From NCBI GenBank assembly GCA_009823395.1, contig CM020511.1, positions 12,537,501-12,601,500 of the forward strand: a DNA stretch of 64,000 nt, read 5' to 3'. The stretch is from Thamnaconus septentrionalis (Eukaryota > Chordata > Actinopteri > Tetraodontiformes > Monacanthidae). The position numbers and the translations under genes were made by a program. Below are positions 12,153 to 24,558 of the stretch, one piece after another. The notes under the pieces were generated by a model. The model was given only the letters and a program-made list of their open reading frames with translations. It ran no database searches and had not been told where the DNA came from. The number at the start of each line of letters is the position of its first letter. The first letter of the stretch is position 1.

Positions 12153-14260
12153 ATCATACAAAAAAAACATCCACGCTGTTTTTGTTTACATTACACTGGA
12201 CACATATTTGCTTGAGGATTTATAGGCATATTTGTTGGCTTATAGTCCGCGATGATGAGGGCATGCTCTAATGTATCAAATTATTTATTAAAATCCAAAC
12301 CTCTTTTTATTTTTTTAGCGTTTTGTTTTCTTAGCATACCTTGCAGTGGAGTTTATTAGCATGTGAATAGAAGTCTCATCAGTCCTGCTGAAGGGTGGCC
12401 ATTTTGAAAAGTAGCTGTTAAAACAAGGGAGGGAAGGAGAAAAGAAAGTTGCCCATTAGCTGGAAATTCCCACCGCCACGGGCTAAATTGGTGTAAATAG
12501 TATTGTTCGCCTCCCCGTCCAAGACGTATGGAGCGTTGTTTCGCTGATGGCCTCAGTAAATGCTGCAGCCAGGCAGCCGCACAGATATAACAGATCTGCT
12601 TCAAGCTCTGTGTGCAACCACTGGGCTGTATAACTGGCCCCAATCTGCATTTGTCATGTAATGAGTGCATACATATACATTTGTGTGCGTGTGTGCGTGT
12701 GGGTGGCTGCGCGTGTGCGCGTTTTCGCTAACATTTAGAAGCTGGAAAACAAAGCAATCGAAGCGAGCTGTATGAGAAAGGCGGGGGGGGGGTTAGGGGG
12801 GGAGAGCAGTGAGCTGTTGTCAGAAAAACACACACATCAAATACGCCGGTGCCAAGGCGAGTGTGGGACCATAACTTCTCCATTCAACTAGGGGTCAAAC
12901 CGGGGTCAAGCTCTATTGATTTCTTCCCAGGCTGTGTGGCAGTATTTCTCTCCGCTAATAGCTAGCACAGGCCTTCAGCCGCCCTGGTTGTGATTGCTGT
13001 AACGCACAAAGGAGAACTATTTCTGCACGGAGACTGAAACTGTACATCTTGTCCGTGGAGCCGAGACAGCGGGCTGAAGGGAGAAACAACTTCATATAGA
13101 GCCACTGTGGGGGAAACGGGTAAAAGTGCTCACCAGGTGCCGCGTTTCTTTATTTAGCTACGAGATGTATTCATGTGGTAAAGAGCCTATAAAATGCTCG
13201 GAAAAAGGAGCAGATATGGACCATTTTACTGCTACTTTAGCCAGTGGACTATCATTCAGTCACATTGCTACCTGTGTCTAGTTGCTACTTATCACAGTGC
13301 TTAATTAACTTAATGAGCTAACTGTACACAAGGCAAGTAAGGAGTAGTAGAAGTGAAAAGTGCTGGTTTTGTTCACTTCTTCTAATGAAAAAAATGGCAA
13401 CCAGGTCTCATTAGGGCCTCTATCCTAATGCTAATGCTAATCTCTTTAGCCTAAGCTAGAGGTCGCTATCTCCATGCCCTCTTTGTCTTTCTCTGCGGTT
13501 ATAGATCAGTCGCCTCCTGTTTTTGTCACAGCTGAAAGCGATGCTGGTTTTGCTTGAGAAATCAAGTTGAGTTTTAAGTTTGTTTTTTTTTTATTTTGTT
13601 TTCCCTTGACGCCGGCACGACGGATGAGTGATATTTCCACAGTAAAGATCTGAGCGATCCGGCTGCCGCACAGGGTTAAAAAGTTCTAGTCTGTGATTTA
13701 GTTGGCATTGCTTCAACACTGTGCATTACTCAGGTTCCTGCAGAGCTGTGGGTGTTTTTAGCCATCGCTTTGCATGGGTCTAAGCTCATCATTTCTCATG
13801 TGCACAGCATCTGTGTGCAAGCGTGTGTGTGTCTGTGTGCGCGCGTGCGTTCGCTCACATATCGGTGTGTTCCTGTGTTTGGTAGCATGCGGTGATGGAT
13901 CACAGCAGTTCCCTGTTTACCTAGCCTCATGATTTCCTGTGTGTGCATGTAACAAGTGGAGTTTGGCAGGATTAATGAGCACACAGCCCGCTGAATGGGT
14001 GTTTGGCTCCACAAAGCACTCCATCATGGCCTGATGCTGCCGCCGCCGCCGCTACCATATTCCGTACACACAAACACACTGGCTCACAAACACGCACGCA
14101 TACGCACAAAACTCTGTGCACTCTGCAACTCACCACTTACCCCTGCTCTTAATTACACATGCTTAGCCAAGTCCCATTAAGCAACACAGTCCCACCCCAC
14201 CCACCCCAACCTCCCATGCGAAACAATGTTAAAACATCCACTGCTCTCATAGAGCGCTGT
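12150..14260. other. Non-coding DNA with a G-run pair and TG-rich patches
   Basis: No gene recognised. A G10-TTA-G7 stretch at 12783-12802 could join a G-quadruplex. An RE1-like half-conserved motif lies at 13050-13064. Degenerate TG sequence lies at 13814-13851 and a short GCC run at about 14037-14052. Repeated GCTAAT words near 13430 are typical of teleost DNA. Confidence 0.4.
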
Positions 14261-14269
14261 TTAAATATA

Positions 14270-14640
14270 GTCTCCACGCTGCAGCGTGTAGGAGGCAAAG
14301 CGTTCTAATATGTTTGCTCCAGAGGGCTGCAAATGAGCAGATAGTTAACAGACTAAAGAAATGCTCATTTCATCGGACAAAGCACTTGGAGAATTTACCG
14401 GTGGTCCGCTGTGACAAGGCTTCTGGCCGCCGAGTCGGAATTCCGTCGCGGTGGGAACGGATTAAATACGACTGGGCTCAAAGTCGAGGTGCGTTACATC
14501 CACGGCTTTGTCCTTTCATCCCGATGGGCTTGAAACCGGGTGGTTGTGGCGCCATTGGTTCCAAGACACTTCTGTGCCGTCGCCTGCAGCCCATCATCAT
14601 AGCGCTCTTTGGTTGACTCCCCCCTTCTACTCTGGAAATC
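14270..14640. other. Conserved-non-coding-like block
   Basis: Repeat-free, balanced sequence. Open frames exist on both strands (plus 14314-14616, minus 14478-14669) but lack splice sites or a recognisable family. The texture resembles a conserved regulatory element more than an exon. Confidence 0.25.
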
Positions 14641-14789
14641 ATACAAAATGATTCAGTACTTCTGATCAAGTGGGTTTAAACAATAAGCTAAAAAGACTCA
14701 GGCTTAGAACAGAGATCTGGCAGGGATTTTATGGATAAGATAAAAATGGTTAAAGATCATTGAGATCTGTAATCATTGTCAGAAGTGCC

Positions 14790-15260
14790 AAATTTTGTGC
14801 CTTTGTAAAAGTATGAAAAAAGTAAGAAAGTACAGGTTCTGAAATGTGTCTGAAAAAGTTGCATTTAAGGAAATAATAAATTTGTTGTTACATCCATGTT
14901 TACACTTTTAATAACGTGTTGTTGTTGTTGTTTTCTACATGTTTACTTTTCTCTGTACTGAAAATGTACTGTACTGGGACCCTAAAAACAAGATACTTAA
15001 AACATCATCTCCCTTGAAAATATCATTCAGTTTTATTTTTAATTATACAACAGCAGAGTTCAAATTACTAATATAAAAATAGTAATATGATAAGTGAATT
15101 ACTTTGAACAGAAATTGTATACTGAGCACATTTTTCCAAAGTAAGGAATACAAAGTACAGATATTTGTGAAGAATAATATAAATAAAAGAAATACTCAAG
15201 TGAAGTACAGATACTTAAGTACATTAGCAAAGTATTTGTACTTTGGCCCTTCCTATGTCA
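14790..15260. mobile_element. Teleost AT-rich interspersed repeat, old copy
   Basis: The segment is full of AAGTACAGATACTTAAGTAC-like words (clearest at 15190-15245), the hallmark of a very abundant fish repeat whose copies carry many AAGTA/TACTT units. Borders and terminal repeats are too degraded to place, and the superfamily is not determined. Coding content is absent. Confidence 0.55.
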
Positions 15261-15810
15261 TTGTTTGTAAACTGAAGTCCAGTTAGTGACATTCCAACAT
15301 TCATGCGCAGTGAGCTGCCATGAAGTTTGTGACAACTGTGACAGTAACTGGACAACCAACAATCTGAGTCTTTATTGAGTCTTTATTGATTTTCATATCA
15401 CGTTGCTTGCAACTACAGAAAATACTCAATCACAGCAGCCTTCCTCTGGCTCTGTGCTAGTCGGACAAGCGTTTGCACAAGATGGGTTGCTATGCAGTCT
15501 CACCAGTTTGTTAATTAGCAGTTAACAGCAGTTGTTTGTTCTGGTTAAATTAGCTGCTTTTTCCAAAAACTATTTTTTTCTTTACATTTAATCACAAATC
15601 ATGTTCAATGGTGAGCCGCGACTAATGCGCTGCTGTTATGAACCCTGGCCTGCCAGCAGCAGTTTATTAGTTCACAGTAATCTCACTTCATCTATTTACA
15701 CCACCAAAGATCCTCGGTGATGAAACGCTGCTCGGCCGCAGGGGTCAGAATCGTTGTGACACAAACAAACTTTTTTTTTTTTTTTTCCCGCTAACGCTCG
15801 TGATTGCATT
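15261..15810. other. Unique non-coding DNA
   Basis: No gene recognised. An 11-bp unit, GAGTCTTTATT, is tandemly duplicated near 15366-15388. A T tract lies near 15771-15786. Confidence 0.45.
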
Positions 15811-16130
15811 AGGATCTGTTCCGCGCACGATGAAGGGCTCGTGCGCGGGCCTGTCTAAAGTGCTCCTCTACCGCATTGAACGTGTCTTTGTGCGCGTTTG
15901 CGGGCGCGTGTGTACGTGCGCGTCCGACAAAAAGGGACGGTTTAAAGGATGACAGGAGGCTAGAGCAGAAATCAAATCACTTAATTGCTACATTTTTCAT
16001 CTCCATCTTTTGTTTTATGGCGGCTGAGGGCCGCCGAGCGACACCGGCGGTGATTCATGGACGTTCGGGAGGCCGGTGAGCAGCGCCATCCCTCATCGGC
16101 GCCCGGCCGCCTGCGCACCCAAAGCACCCA
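15811..16130. promoter_or_regulatory. CpG-rich block
   Basis: CpG-dense sequence on both sides of an AT-rich interruption at 15965-16015. Possible promoter or enhancer. No core-promoter element or first exon can be assigned. Frames through it (15876-16419) owe their length to GC content. Confidence 0.35.
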
Positions 16131-17390
16131 CACAATTACCGTGATGAATATGACTTGTTTTTTTGTTGGTTTTCTTTCTCATTCTCTCCCCCCTGAACCC
16201 CCCCAATGTCTCGTTTTCCACGGGTACCGGGTGGCGCTAAGTGCGGCTGCTGAGCCGTCAGAAATAAACAATTCGCCATTTCTGGCTCCGCCCCCCCACT
16301 TTCTGCACCCCGTCCTCCCGAGAGCGGAGCCCGCTGAGAACAGAGAGGGGGAGCAGATACACGCGGATAGGCCTGCGTGGGAGAGGAGGAGGAGGAGGAG
16401 GAGGAGGAGATCCAGATAAGGGTGGGAGATAAACACATGCGATGGGGACGAGGGACGTGTTTCGCAGATGGCACGAGGAGATGCGAGATCAGGCGAAAGT
16501 GCAGATGATGCTCGGGCGGAAGGAACAGAGAGAGGTGCAGGAAGTGGGCCGGAGATGCCGGGCGATATGACGCGCGTCAGAGAGACGTGGAAGATGAGAG
16601 GGAGGTGGATAAGGGGAGGGGGGCGGGCTAGTGGGAGGGGCCGCAGGAAGGGATGATAAGACAAGAAAGGAGTGAGGAGATAGGAGGAGGGATGAAATCA
16701 GAGAGACGGCTGAGGGAAGCGTCTGTAGTGTGACATGTCAATACAGTGGCCAGCAGCCAGACCCCCCCTTTACATCGTCAACGCACGCGAGGCCACCTGG
16801 GGGCATCGCTGTGTGAGCGTGGACAGTGTGGCAGCAGTGGGAAGTATCGCTGCGCCGTCTGAAACAAGTTCCACGCCGCAGCTCACCTCCGCTCAGTCCG
16901 ACGCGCTGATTTCTAGGTCAGTGCTGCCACTTGTGCCTGAATACAGACCCCTCGGTGGGCAATCATTTTACCCCGAGTCTGGCTCACTTCCTCCGGGCAT
17001 GATGCAGCTTTTTCTTGAAGTCCTATTTTTGTCTCGACCCGAATTGAAGTCGTTGTGGTTGTATTGCAGCCTCAGCCGTACAGTGTGTGTAGATTTATAC
17101 ATGTAGGTGTCGGTGAATAGGGGGTAGATGAAAATACATAGATAAGTAATAAAACATAAGGCTCAATTTACCAACTTGAAATACTATTTTTTTCTTCTCC
17201 AGCACTATCTGCTGCTGTGCGTCACAATACCAGTGTCTGTTTCACTGTTATTATTCACTATTATCACTATTAGAAAGCTGTTTAAACTTCAGATTGGTTC
17301 GTTCTTAGTTTCCATTCGGAACTTTCACATTGTATCGCTTGATTTTGCATTGATTTGCTGCTCGGCCTCCTGTTAGACCGACCACAACTC
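16131..17390. other. Non-coding DNA with (GGA)n repeat
   Basis: A GGA trinucleotide run at 16384-16409 sits in a broader purine-rich tract to about 16690. That tract creates long minus-strand frames rich in Ser and Leu, rejected as genes. The part 16740-17100 is unique and mixed. Confidence 0.45.
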
Positions 17391-17600
17391 GTCTGCAAGT
17401 CTCGGCCCATCAAAAAATGTAGACGGCGTACGATAGCGCGCTTTAATGCAGTCCCGCCGGAAGCCAGTCGACATCCTGCGCTGACACGCGCGCCTGACGT
17501 TAAACTCGAGCTGTCACGGCGCGCACGTGCGCGCACGCTGGCGCTCGCCGGCGCGCTTTGATCAGACTCCGGGAGAGATAAACCTGCTCTGGCAGCGGGG
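17390..17600. promoter_or_regulatory. CpG island-like block
   Basis: Very CpG-dense, with repeated GCGCGC and GCGCACG words between AT-rich neighbours. It abuts a CA/CG microsatellite at 17655-17694. It could be a promoter CpG island, but strand and transcript are not evident. Confidence 0.4.
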
Positions 17601-17654
17601 TCGCCTCCCCTCCCTCTCCTCTCCGCAGAGGAGCAGGCTGCACCGAGGCCTCAC

Positions 17655-17694
17655 TCACACACACACACACACACACACACGCGCGCGCACACAC
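17655..17694. repeat. (CA)n(CG)n microsatellite
   Basis: CA dinucleotides grade into GCGCGC. Alternating purine-pyrimidine DNA of this kind favours the Z conformation. Confidence 0.95.
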
Positions 17695-17850
17695 TGCAGC
17701 GAGCGCGGACCAACAGACGAGAAGGCGAAGATGAAACAAAAAGCCGAGCCGAGCGCATCACGTCCGCTCACGACTCTGTTTGTTTGCATCCCTCACAGCG
17801 GTGGACAGAAGTGGGTTAGAGCATACAGTGAGCAAGAATTAGCTGCAGGC

Positions 17851-17852
<2 letters not shown>

Positions 17853-17895
<43 letters not shown>
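17853..17895. repeat. Compound (GT)n(GA)n microsatellite
   Basis: Nine GT units are followed directly by about twelve GA units. Confidence 0.95.
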
Positions 17896-18041
17896 TGTGT
17901 GAGCGTCTGGGGGATTTCTGATAGTTACGTCTGAATTTGTGTCGTTTGAGTTGTTTGTCTCCAGTCAGTCACGCGAAATCACCTGAAAGCCGCTGACAGT
18001 TTGCCGAAATGATTTTTTTTTCTTCTTTCCTCCGGATCGCA

Positions 18042-18082
18042 GTTACGTAACGCCGAGCCGCCGCCGCCGCCGCCGCCGCCGC
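18042..18082. repeat. (GCC)n repeat beside a TTACGTAA palindrome
   Basis: About eight GCC units at 18057-18082 follow the ten-base palindrome GTTACGTAAC at 18042-18051. Frames through the repeat encode Ala or Gly runs and are not convincing as genes. Confidence 0.85.
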
Positions 18083-18550
18083 ATTCCCGCCACCTAATTT
18101 CCCTGATATCTGCTTTCTGCGCACGCGCACCATAACGACGTTCGCTGAAACCGTAAGTCCAATGTAAGCAATAGTAGCGTAAACGCTGCATGGAGACAGT
18201 TTGGGATTTAACAAGCTTTAGGGAATAATGTTAGGGGAAAATGATTTAAGAAAATAAGATATGATATTGAAATACTTTTCACTCAGAAATCACTTTTTTG
18301 TGAATTGTGGAGGAAAACAGAAGTGTATTACCAAAATCAAATTGGCTGATCAGCGATCACCTCCACCGCTGTGTTTTCTTTTGGTGTGTTTGCGGTGACT
18401 TTTTTTTTTCTGTTTTCTTTTCTAAAAATATAACATAGTGCAATTATGTTCGAACGTGACCTGCCAGGTGAAACCTTTAAAAAAACAAAACATTGCTTTT
18501 CTCATACGCATCTATTCACTGACCAGAAAGTGTTTGAGGCCCTTTGAAAA

Positions 18551-18568
18551 TACATACATATATGTATG

Positions 18569-18625
<57 letters not shown>

Positions 18626-18630
18626 ATATA
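18551..18630. repeat. Compound (TA)n(TG)n microsatellite
   Basis: TATA-type dinucleotides grade into about eleven TG units. The Tyr-Ile-Tyr frame read from it is an artefact. Confidence 0.95.
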
Positions 18631-21160
18631 CTTTTAATATTCTTCTCTATTTACCACATTAAAAGTGGACCAGTAGGATTTTCTGCATGGGTAGCAACAG
18701 CCCGAGCCTTCCTATTGGTGCAACTACCAAAAGATGACGTGAGTCGCCGCCCCAGTGGCTGTGATTTGCCAAAGTGTTTGACTGGACTCAGTCTGGAGTA
18801 AAGTCAACTTCTTTGTTCTTCATTTAATGTCAAGTAAAATATATGTACACACAAACACACACTCATATATATGTTTGTGTATGATAAAACTAAAACTAAT
18901 CCCTTTTAGCGCTTGCCATAATGTGAAGCTCCTTGCCCTTTTCTTCTTTTTCCAAGTTTCTTTTGGTCTTTAAGGTTTCTGTTTTTCATTACCTTTTAAA
19001 GATTGGTGAGGAGCTCCGTGACACTCAGACCAACTGCTTCAGGCTGGAGCTCAGCAAGATAGATCCGTGGCATTTCTCACTTGAAATCTTGAAAATTTAG
19101 TTTTCAGATTTAGTTGTCATTTTTCTTTCTCCCTTCGGGCCGTGGAAACGCTAAAACCTACATTCTTGGCGCTGTAACTTATAACTCTCAAGTAGAATTT
19201 TGCCAGTTCATGGGACAACCTTTCATTGACTGCTTAGGAAAAAAACAGAAAGAAGCACTTCTTTCTGCCCTCATTGACAACTCATGGTAGCGCTTCAACT
19301 TGCCAACGTCAACAATTTTGCTCTCCTCAGCTGTCCATCTCAAATTTTCTCATTAATAAGAATTTCACAACACTTCATTAGCCGTCTATTATATTTATTT
19401 ATTTTTCTCTGATTAAACAGGCTCCAACTTGCCAACAAATGTACACGACATGTTGTCTGTGCGGGTCAATAACGCTTGATGATAAAACGTGGTCTGCTGC
19501 CCCTGAGTGGAGCAACGTGTGCTAACAACAGGGATTCACACACTGCGGCTGTATAGGGAGCTGTAGCCCCAGAGCAAAAATCTGAACATGACACGGTGCT
19601 AGCACCTCAGTCAGGAGGATTTATATAACCCAACATGAACAGGCTGACAGGATAAATATTGTCCCATATCTCTCTGTGTTCCTATTTCTGAACATTCTAC
19701 CAACACATTGGTTCTAATTATACAGTCTCCTCCTCTGGTATCGTCTCATTTCCTTCTTAGCAACTCAAACTTGAAAACTAAATATCCCCTCCAAAGGTGT
19801 CCTGCAGAAACAATCGCGGGCAATATTTCTCTCTCGCGTGGACTCCACTCACTCACTCATTCACTCACACACACACACTGGCGCCGCGCCCCGACCAGCT
19901 TGATGGGAGTTGTTTGCTAATTTTTCCCGTGTCCCTGTTTTACATTTACATTGATAACTTGATGCCTCTCTCATTACGCAATGAGGTCTGTGCCGTTTCT
20001 GTTGTCTAAGGACTGAGATATCACTTTACAGTTGTATACATGCATATATATATATATATATTTTTTTTTTTTAACAAGGGAGAGATTTAATGTTGGAGAT
20101 ATGTGAAAAAATTTCCCCCTGCTTGTCTTGCCGTTTAATCCCATTGCAGAAAGAGAAAATTTACAGAATTAACAGGGACCCTCCCGCCCCCCAACAGAAG
20201 GAAAAGAAAATATTCATTTTTCTACCAGAGAGACTGAAAGAAAGAAAACACAGAAAAAGGACAGTCAGGCTTAATTAAATAAAGGAAAGATAAAAAAGGA
20301 ACTGGGCTCTGTGGGAAAAAAAAAAGTTTTTAATTTATTTATTTTTGTTAAGTTGTTTTGCTCTCATGTGCTGTTGGGTATTGTGTGATTCGCGCAGCCC
20401 AAGAACTCTGTTGTATTTAATTATTTAGAAAAAAAATGCAGTTTGATAAAAATGCTCAAACGTGGGTTTGAAAAGGTTAAAAGTACAAGAGGTTTGGCAC
20501 ATTTTTTTTTTCTCCACCATGCAACTGCTGAAACGACTGCCAACTGTTTTCCAGCCGGGGTCAGCGATTGTTTAATTGTTCTTTTTTTTTTTTCTTGGCA
20601 TTTTGGGCGCCTTTGCTTTTCCTCGGCCGTGCTGGCGTGGGGGTGGGGACGCTCAGAACCTGGACCTATATGCATATGAAACACGCCTCCGATAGCTTCT
20701 TTATTGTCTTATGCAGAAGCCTTTTACCTATACGTCTGTCAGTCACGTGTGCTGTAACGCACACACGCACACACACACTCACACACACACACACGGCGTA
20801 ATCAGCTTTGGCTTTATACAGTATTTATAGATACAAGAATCAGAAAAAGAGCAGCCAGTTAATGAGGAAGACTTCAGTGCACCAGTGGCCGCGGGGCACA
20901 CGGCGAAAGCTCTGTGCGCGCCTGTGTGTGGGTTCACGCGCACGCGCCCGTGTTTGTGTGCGTGCGCGTGTGCATTGACTGTAGCCAGCTTTTAAATATT
21001 AATCTCAAGGTCAAAGGGAGGGAGCTTTTTGATATTCATGCAGGGTCTGTACCCTGCACCGGGTGCTGGAGCCCTACCCACGCTGCTGCTCCCATCCGCT
21101 CTCTGTGGGTCATTATGTCTGCTACTGTTTCTCCTCTCCCGCCTCTGATGTGTTGCCACA
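18631..21160. other. Non-coding DNA with small repeats
   Basis: No gene recognised. Contents are an (AT)n plus T tract at 20044-20072, CA repeats near 19866-19880 and 20759-20794, and T tracts near 20505 and 20580. Two ETS-like or CpG words are isolated and not called. Confidence 0.45.
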
Positions 21161-21170
21161 GTATAGAACC

Positions 21171-21211
21171 TGCGTGCGTGCGTGCGTACGTGCGTGCGTG
21201 CGTGCGTGCGC
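21171..21211. repeat. (TGCG)n tetranucleotide repeat
   Basis: About ten TGCG units with a single internal change to TACG. It encodes alternating Cys/Val/Arg/Ala in overlapping frames, so the frames there are rejected. Confidence 0.93.
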
Positions 21212-21967
21212 GGACACAAAACATGCGCGGCGCTTGACGGGACGTGGCGCTAAAGATCCGTTGCATCGCGATTGGGCCCAGTGTGCGTCCCGTTTTTCAC
21301 CGTCGCAATCGCTGGTCATTTCGGCCGGGAGTAAGAAAAAATACTGACTTATTTAACATATTGCGTGAAACTGTTGATATCATCTGTTATCGGGGCTGAA
21401 TGGGGAGCAAATTAATAAAAAATTGGTAAAGAAGAGGAATCTGCCTTTATATCATTTGTATGTATTTGTTTCATAATCTTATTTAGGCATTTGATTATGT
21501 TTTTTTTTAATATTTTGGACATGTAGACACTAGCATCACTACTGTATGGGTGTATGGATCACATCAGGTTCTTTAACTCAGATTCAAACAATTAGAGTGT
21601 TTTGTTTTGCAGGAATAAACTCTACTCAACCCAGGAATCTGGTCTCTAAGCATTTAGCAGAATGTGTGTGCAAGGCAACTGACAAACACACATCTGACCT
21701 GTTATAATAAAACTATGAGATAGATAAACAATGGAGAACATAGGATGACACTAAACATAAAGGGGACTAAATGAAAGTCAAATGTAAGATGCAAAATATA
21801 GAAGATGCTTAGCCTTCTTGGACATTACTTTGTTACTTTTTACCTTGTGGGGCAAATTATTAAAAATGTTTTTTGTTTTTTTTATTCAACTAATTTTAAT
21901 TGAAATAACTACTGCTCATACATTTTAAAGCACAAAGTCAGTGTAAGTTTAAGTTTTCAGTTCAGTT

Positions 21968-22008
21968 TGGTTTGTATTTACTGAGAAACTCTCAGTAAAT
22001 ACAAACCA
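21968..22008. repeat. Perfect 18-bp stem hairpin
   Basis: TGGTTTGTATTTACTGAG at 21968-21985 and its exact reverse complement at 21991-22008 flank the five-base spacer AAACT. An additional A-T pair can close the loop to three bases. No TA or longer target-site duplication flanks it, which argues against a MITE. A snap-back mutation is the simplest explanation. Confidence 0.93.
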
Positions 22009-22550
22009 GTGTTAAAACATCCACAGCAGTAATATGATGTTTTGGCACATCCTGAAACTGTCAAGGTTAAGAGAAAAATTATTTTATTTCTGTAGTCGAA
22101 TGTAATTTATTCATATGTTTGTTTATTTATTTGTTTACACTTCAAAAATATGTCTTAGGCAAATTGTTGGACCTCTACTACTGTTCATCATTGTTTGGAC
22201 AAAGGGACATTTTACAGTAAAACAAAGATGGTGAGTTCACTGTGCTGTCTGACTTAATGTTTTTCTGACAGAATTATCCACAGACACTCTACATAGAACG
22301 GCATTTGACAACTTATTTTTAAAAAATATATCTTTCATGTTACTTTTTCCACACTGCACCGGTGATATTATTTTAATATTTTGTGTGTGTGTGTGAGTGA
22401 GTAGTGTGTGTGTGTACACGTGCGTGCGTGTGTGCACCGATCTAGATCTTTAACACAGCAGTCCCACACTGTAGTTAACTTAAGAGCTCTGGGGACTCCT
22501 CATTATTTAAGCCATTTATCAAACTGGCCTTTTTGTCCCCTGTGGAAGAA

Positions 22551-22594
<44 letters not shown>

Positions 22595-23351
22595 AGACTC
22601 ACACACGCACACACTTGGGCAAGAATTTGCACAAAGGGAAGGATAATTCCGACTTCTTCCTCCGTGCGCCTCTAAACCTATGGCAAACAGATGGTGTGCA
22701 TTGCAGGAGGAGCGAATTACCGCACTCCAGCGCCTCATGCCCACCTTCAGTCGGGAGCAGCCGCACACTCATACGTGTCATGTAGAGGTTGATAAGGTTC
22801 AGTGTGAACATAGTGGGCTGTGGACTTAATGAGCTATACACGCCTGTTTCTTCCCGGAGAAAGAAAAAAAAAAAGGAAAAACTGCTGATACACACGGAAC
22901 ATTATTCTCTCTTCAAGCCGTCCACTTCTTTATGCATGGTAATTCAGTGTGAGGGAAGGAACGGCTGCTCAATCCAATTCACCCGCAATCTGTCATGCTG
23001 AAAACAGGCAAAGTAGACCGAGGGTTCAGTCACTGTTATTTTTTTTTTCCATTTTTTTTCTTACGTACAAGCTTCACTTGTCGGAAAACTCAAAAAAAAC
23101 CGTTAAGGTTATATAGAGGTTTATGGTTCATTACTATAAAATTAGTCGCTGTAACATATATAGAAATATAGGCACATTCAACCGCTGCTTTTGGCAAAGT
23201 CGGGGTGAAAAATGCAATCTGACTAAAGTGAAGCTTTTGATACTGCCGGCAACTTCAGCTGCACCACTTTTTACTGAGGGAGTCACTGGGAGGGATTTCA
23301 CCAGCACACAAAGTTCATCTTGTGGGGAGAAGCAGTCAGTGATGCTGTCAG

Positions 23352-23384
23352 GACATCAAAGTGACAGTTGGACACTTTGATGTC
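23352..23384. repeat. 12-bp stem hairpin
   Basis: GACATCAAAGTG at 23352-23363 pairs perfectly with CACTTTGATGTC at 23373-23384 across a nine-base loop. Confidence 0.88.
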
Positions 23385-24558
23385 ACACTGGAAATCTATT
23401 CCACGACATGAGTCACGGTTCAATCTCCTGTGATTGGAGTAGATTCCTCGAAATCTTTGTGTGTTTTCACTAGCCACATATTTTGTCTATCGATCCATTA
23501 CACAAAATGTCAATGTTTAAAAAAAGTAGACTGCATTATTTGCAACCGTTGCGTAGGCGTAAAAGCAGCTTTGATGGTTTTGCTGTGAAGAAACAATGTT
23601 TTTGAAGTTTGCATTGAAGTCTAATTTAAAGGCTAAAAATTGTTAAAAACAAACAAACAAAAACAGAGATTTATTAATTTGTCCTTCCAACAAACATCAG
23701 CTACAACAGAACAGCATGGAATAACTTAATCCACAAACTCCATGACATGCATGCATATGAAAGGCTGTAAACCTCCTGTTGGAGGAAATAATAACCTATA
23801 CCTACCTGATCGATCACTGCCTCTGTTTTAGTTGTACTATAATGCAAATCAGGGAAAGTCTGAGTCAGGAAATGAACTGTGTGTCAAACATGGTCTTCCC
23901 CCAGTAAAACCTAATTTGAGTCCTGTTTTATTAAGGTTCAGTGTCTCATCCTCCCAATCATGTCAGTGCTTTGTCTTTTTTCTTGCTGACTGTGAATATT
24001 TATTGACAGCGAGACTCTTTCCCTGGTCACATAAACATAATTCACTATGAAATTTGATCAATCCAGATTTTGATTGTTGTATTTAGTTTATATCAACATG
24101 GTGCATGTTTCTAATTATGATGCTTTGCCTTTTTTTCTTTACAAATTTTAATTGATTTTCCATTAAACATGTATTTGTTAAAGCTTAGTTTAACTATCAG
24201 TGTGTACATAAGAAAATAATGGCTGCAAAATTTAAATTGTTACAATTATAAGACAAACAAAGCAATAACAATGCCTCCCTCTCACGCCACCATTGGTCCC
24301 ATTTATCCCTAAAAGTCCCTGTTATCATGAGATTGATGGTCTAATGTTGTGTTTTCCAGTCAAACACCACAAGCGGATTACAATAAAATAATACAATTTA
24401 ATAATATTCTATAAAAATAAAACAAGTACAGTTTGGTATTATTTGTAAGGAAACAGGCAGGAACTGAAAGAAGGTAGAAAGGTGGAGGAACAGAGTAAGT
24501 GTGACTAATAGTGATTCTCTAGTTTCAAGAATTAAATCTCTAATCCATCCAGTTAAAT

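Larger units (their letters stand above)
21240..24550. other. AT-rich non-coding DNA with hairpins and CA repeats
   Basis: No gene recognised. Two hairpins (21968-22008, 23352-23384) are listed separately. A TG-rich stretch lies at 22381-22436 and a (CA)n repeat at 22552-22592. The remainder is AT-rich and unique. Confidence 0.45.

Noticed and set aside
16136..16664. Overlapping 112- and 161-codon minus-strand frames
   Set aside because: They run through the GGA repeat and purine-rich DNA. The Ser/Leu runs track the repeat.
21968..22008. Hairpin as a microRNA precursor
   Set aside because: At 41 bases it is too short for a canonical pre-miRNA, and pairing does not extend into the flanks.
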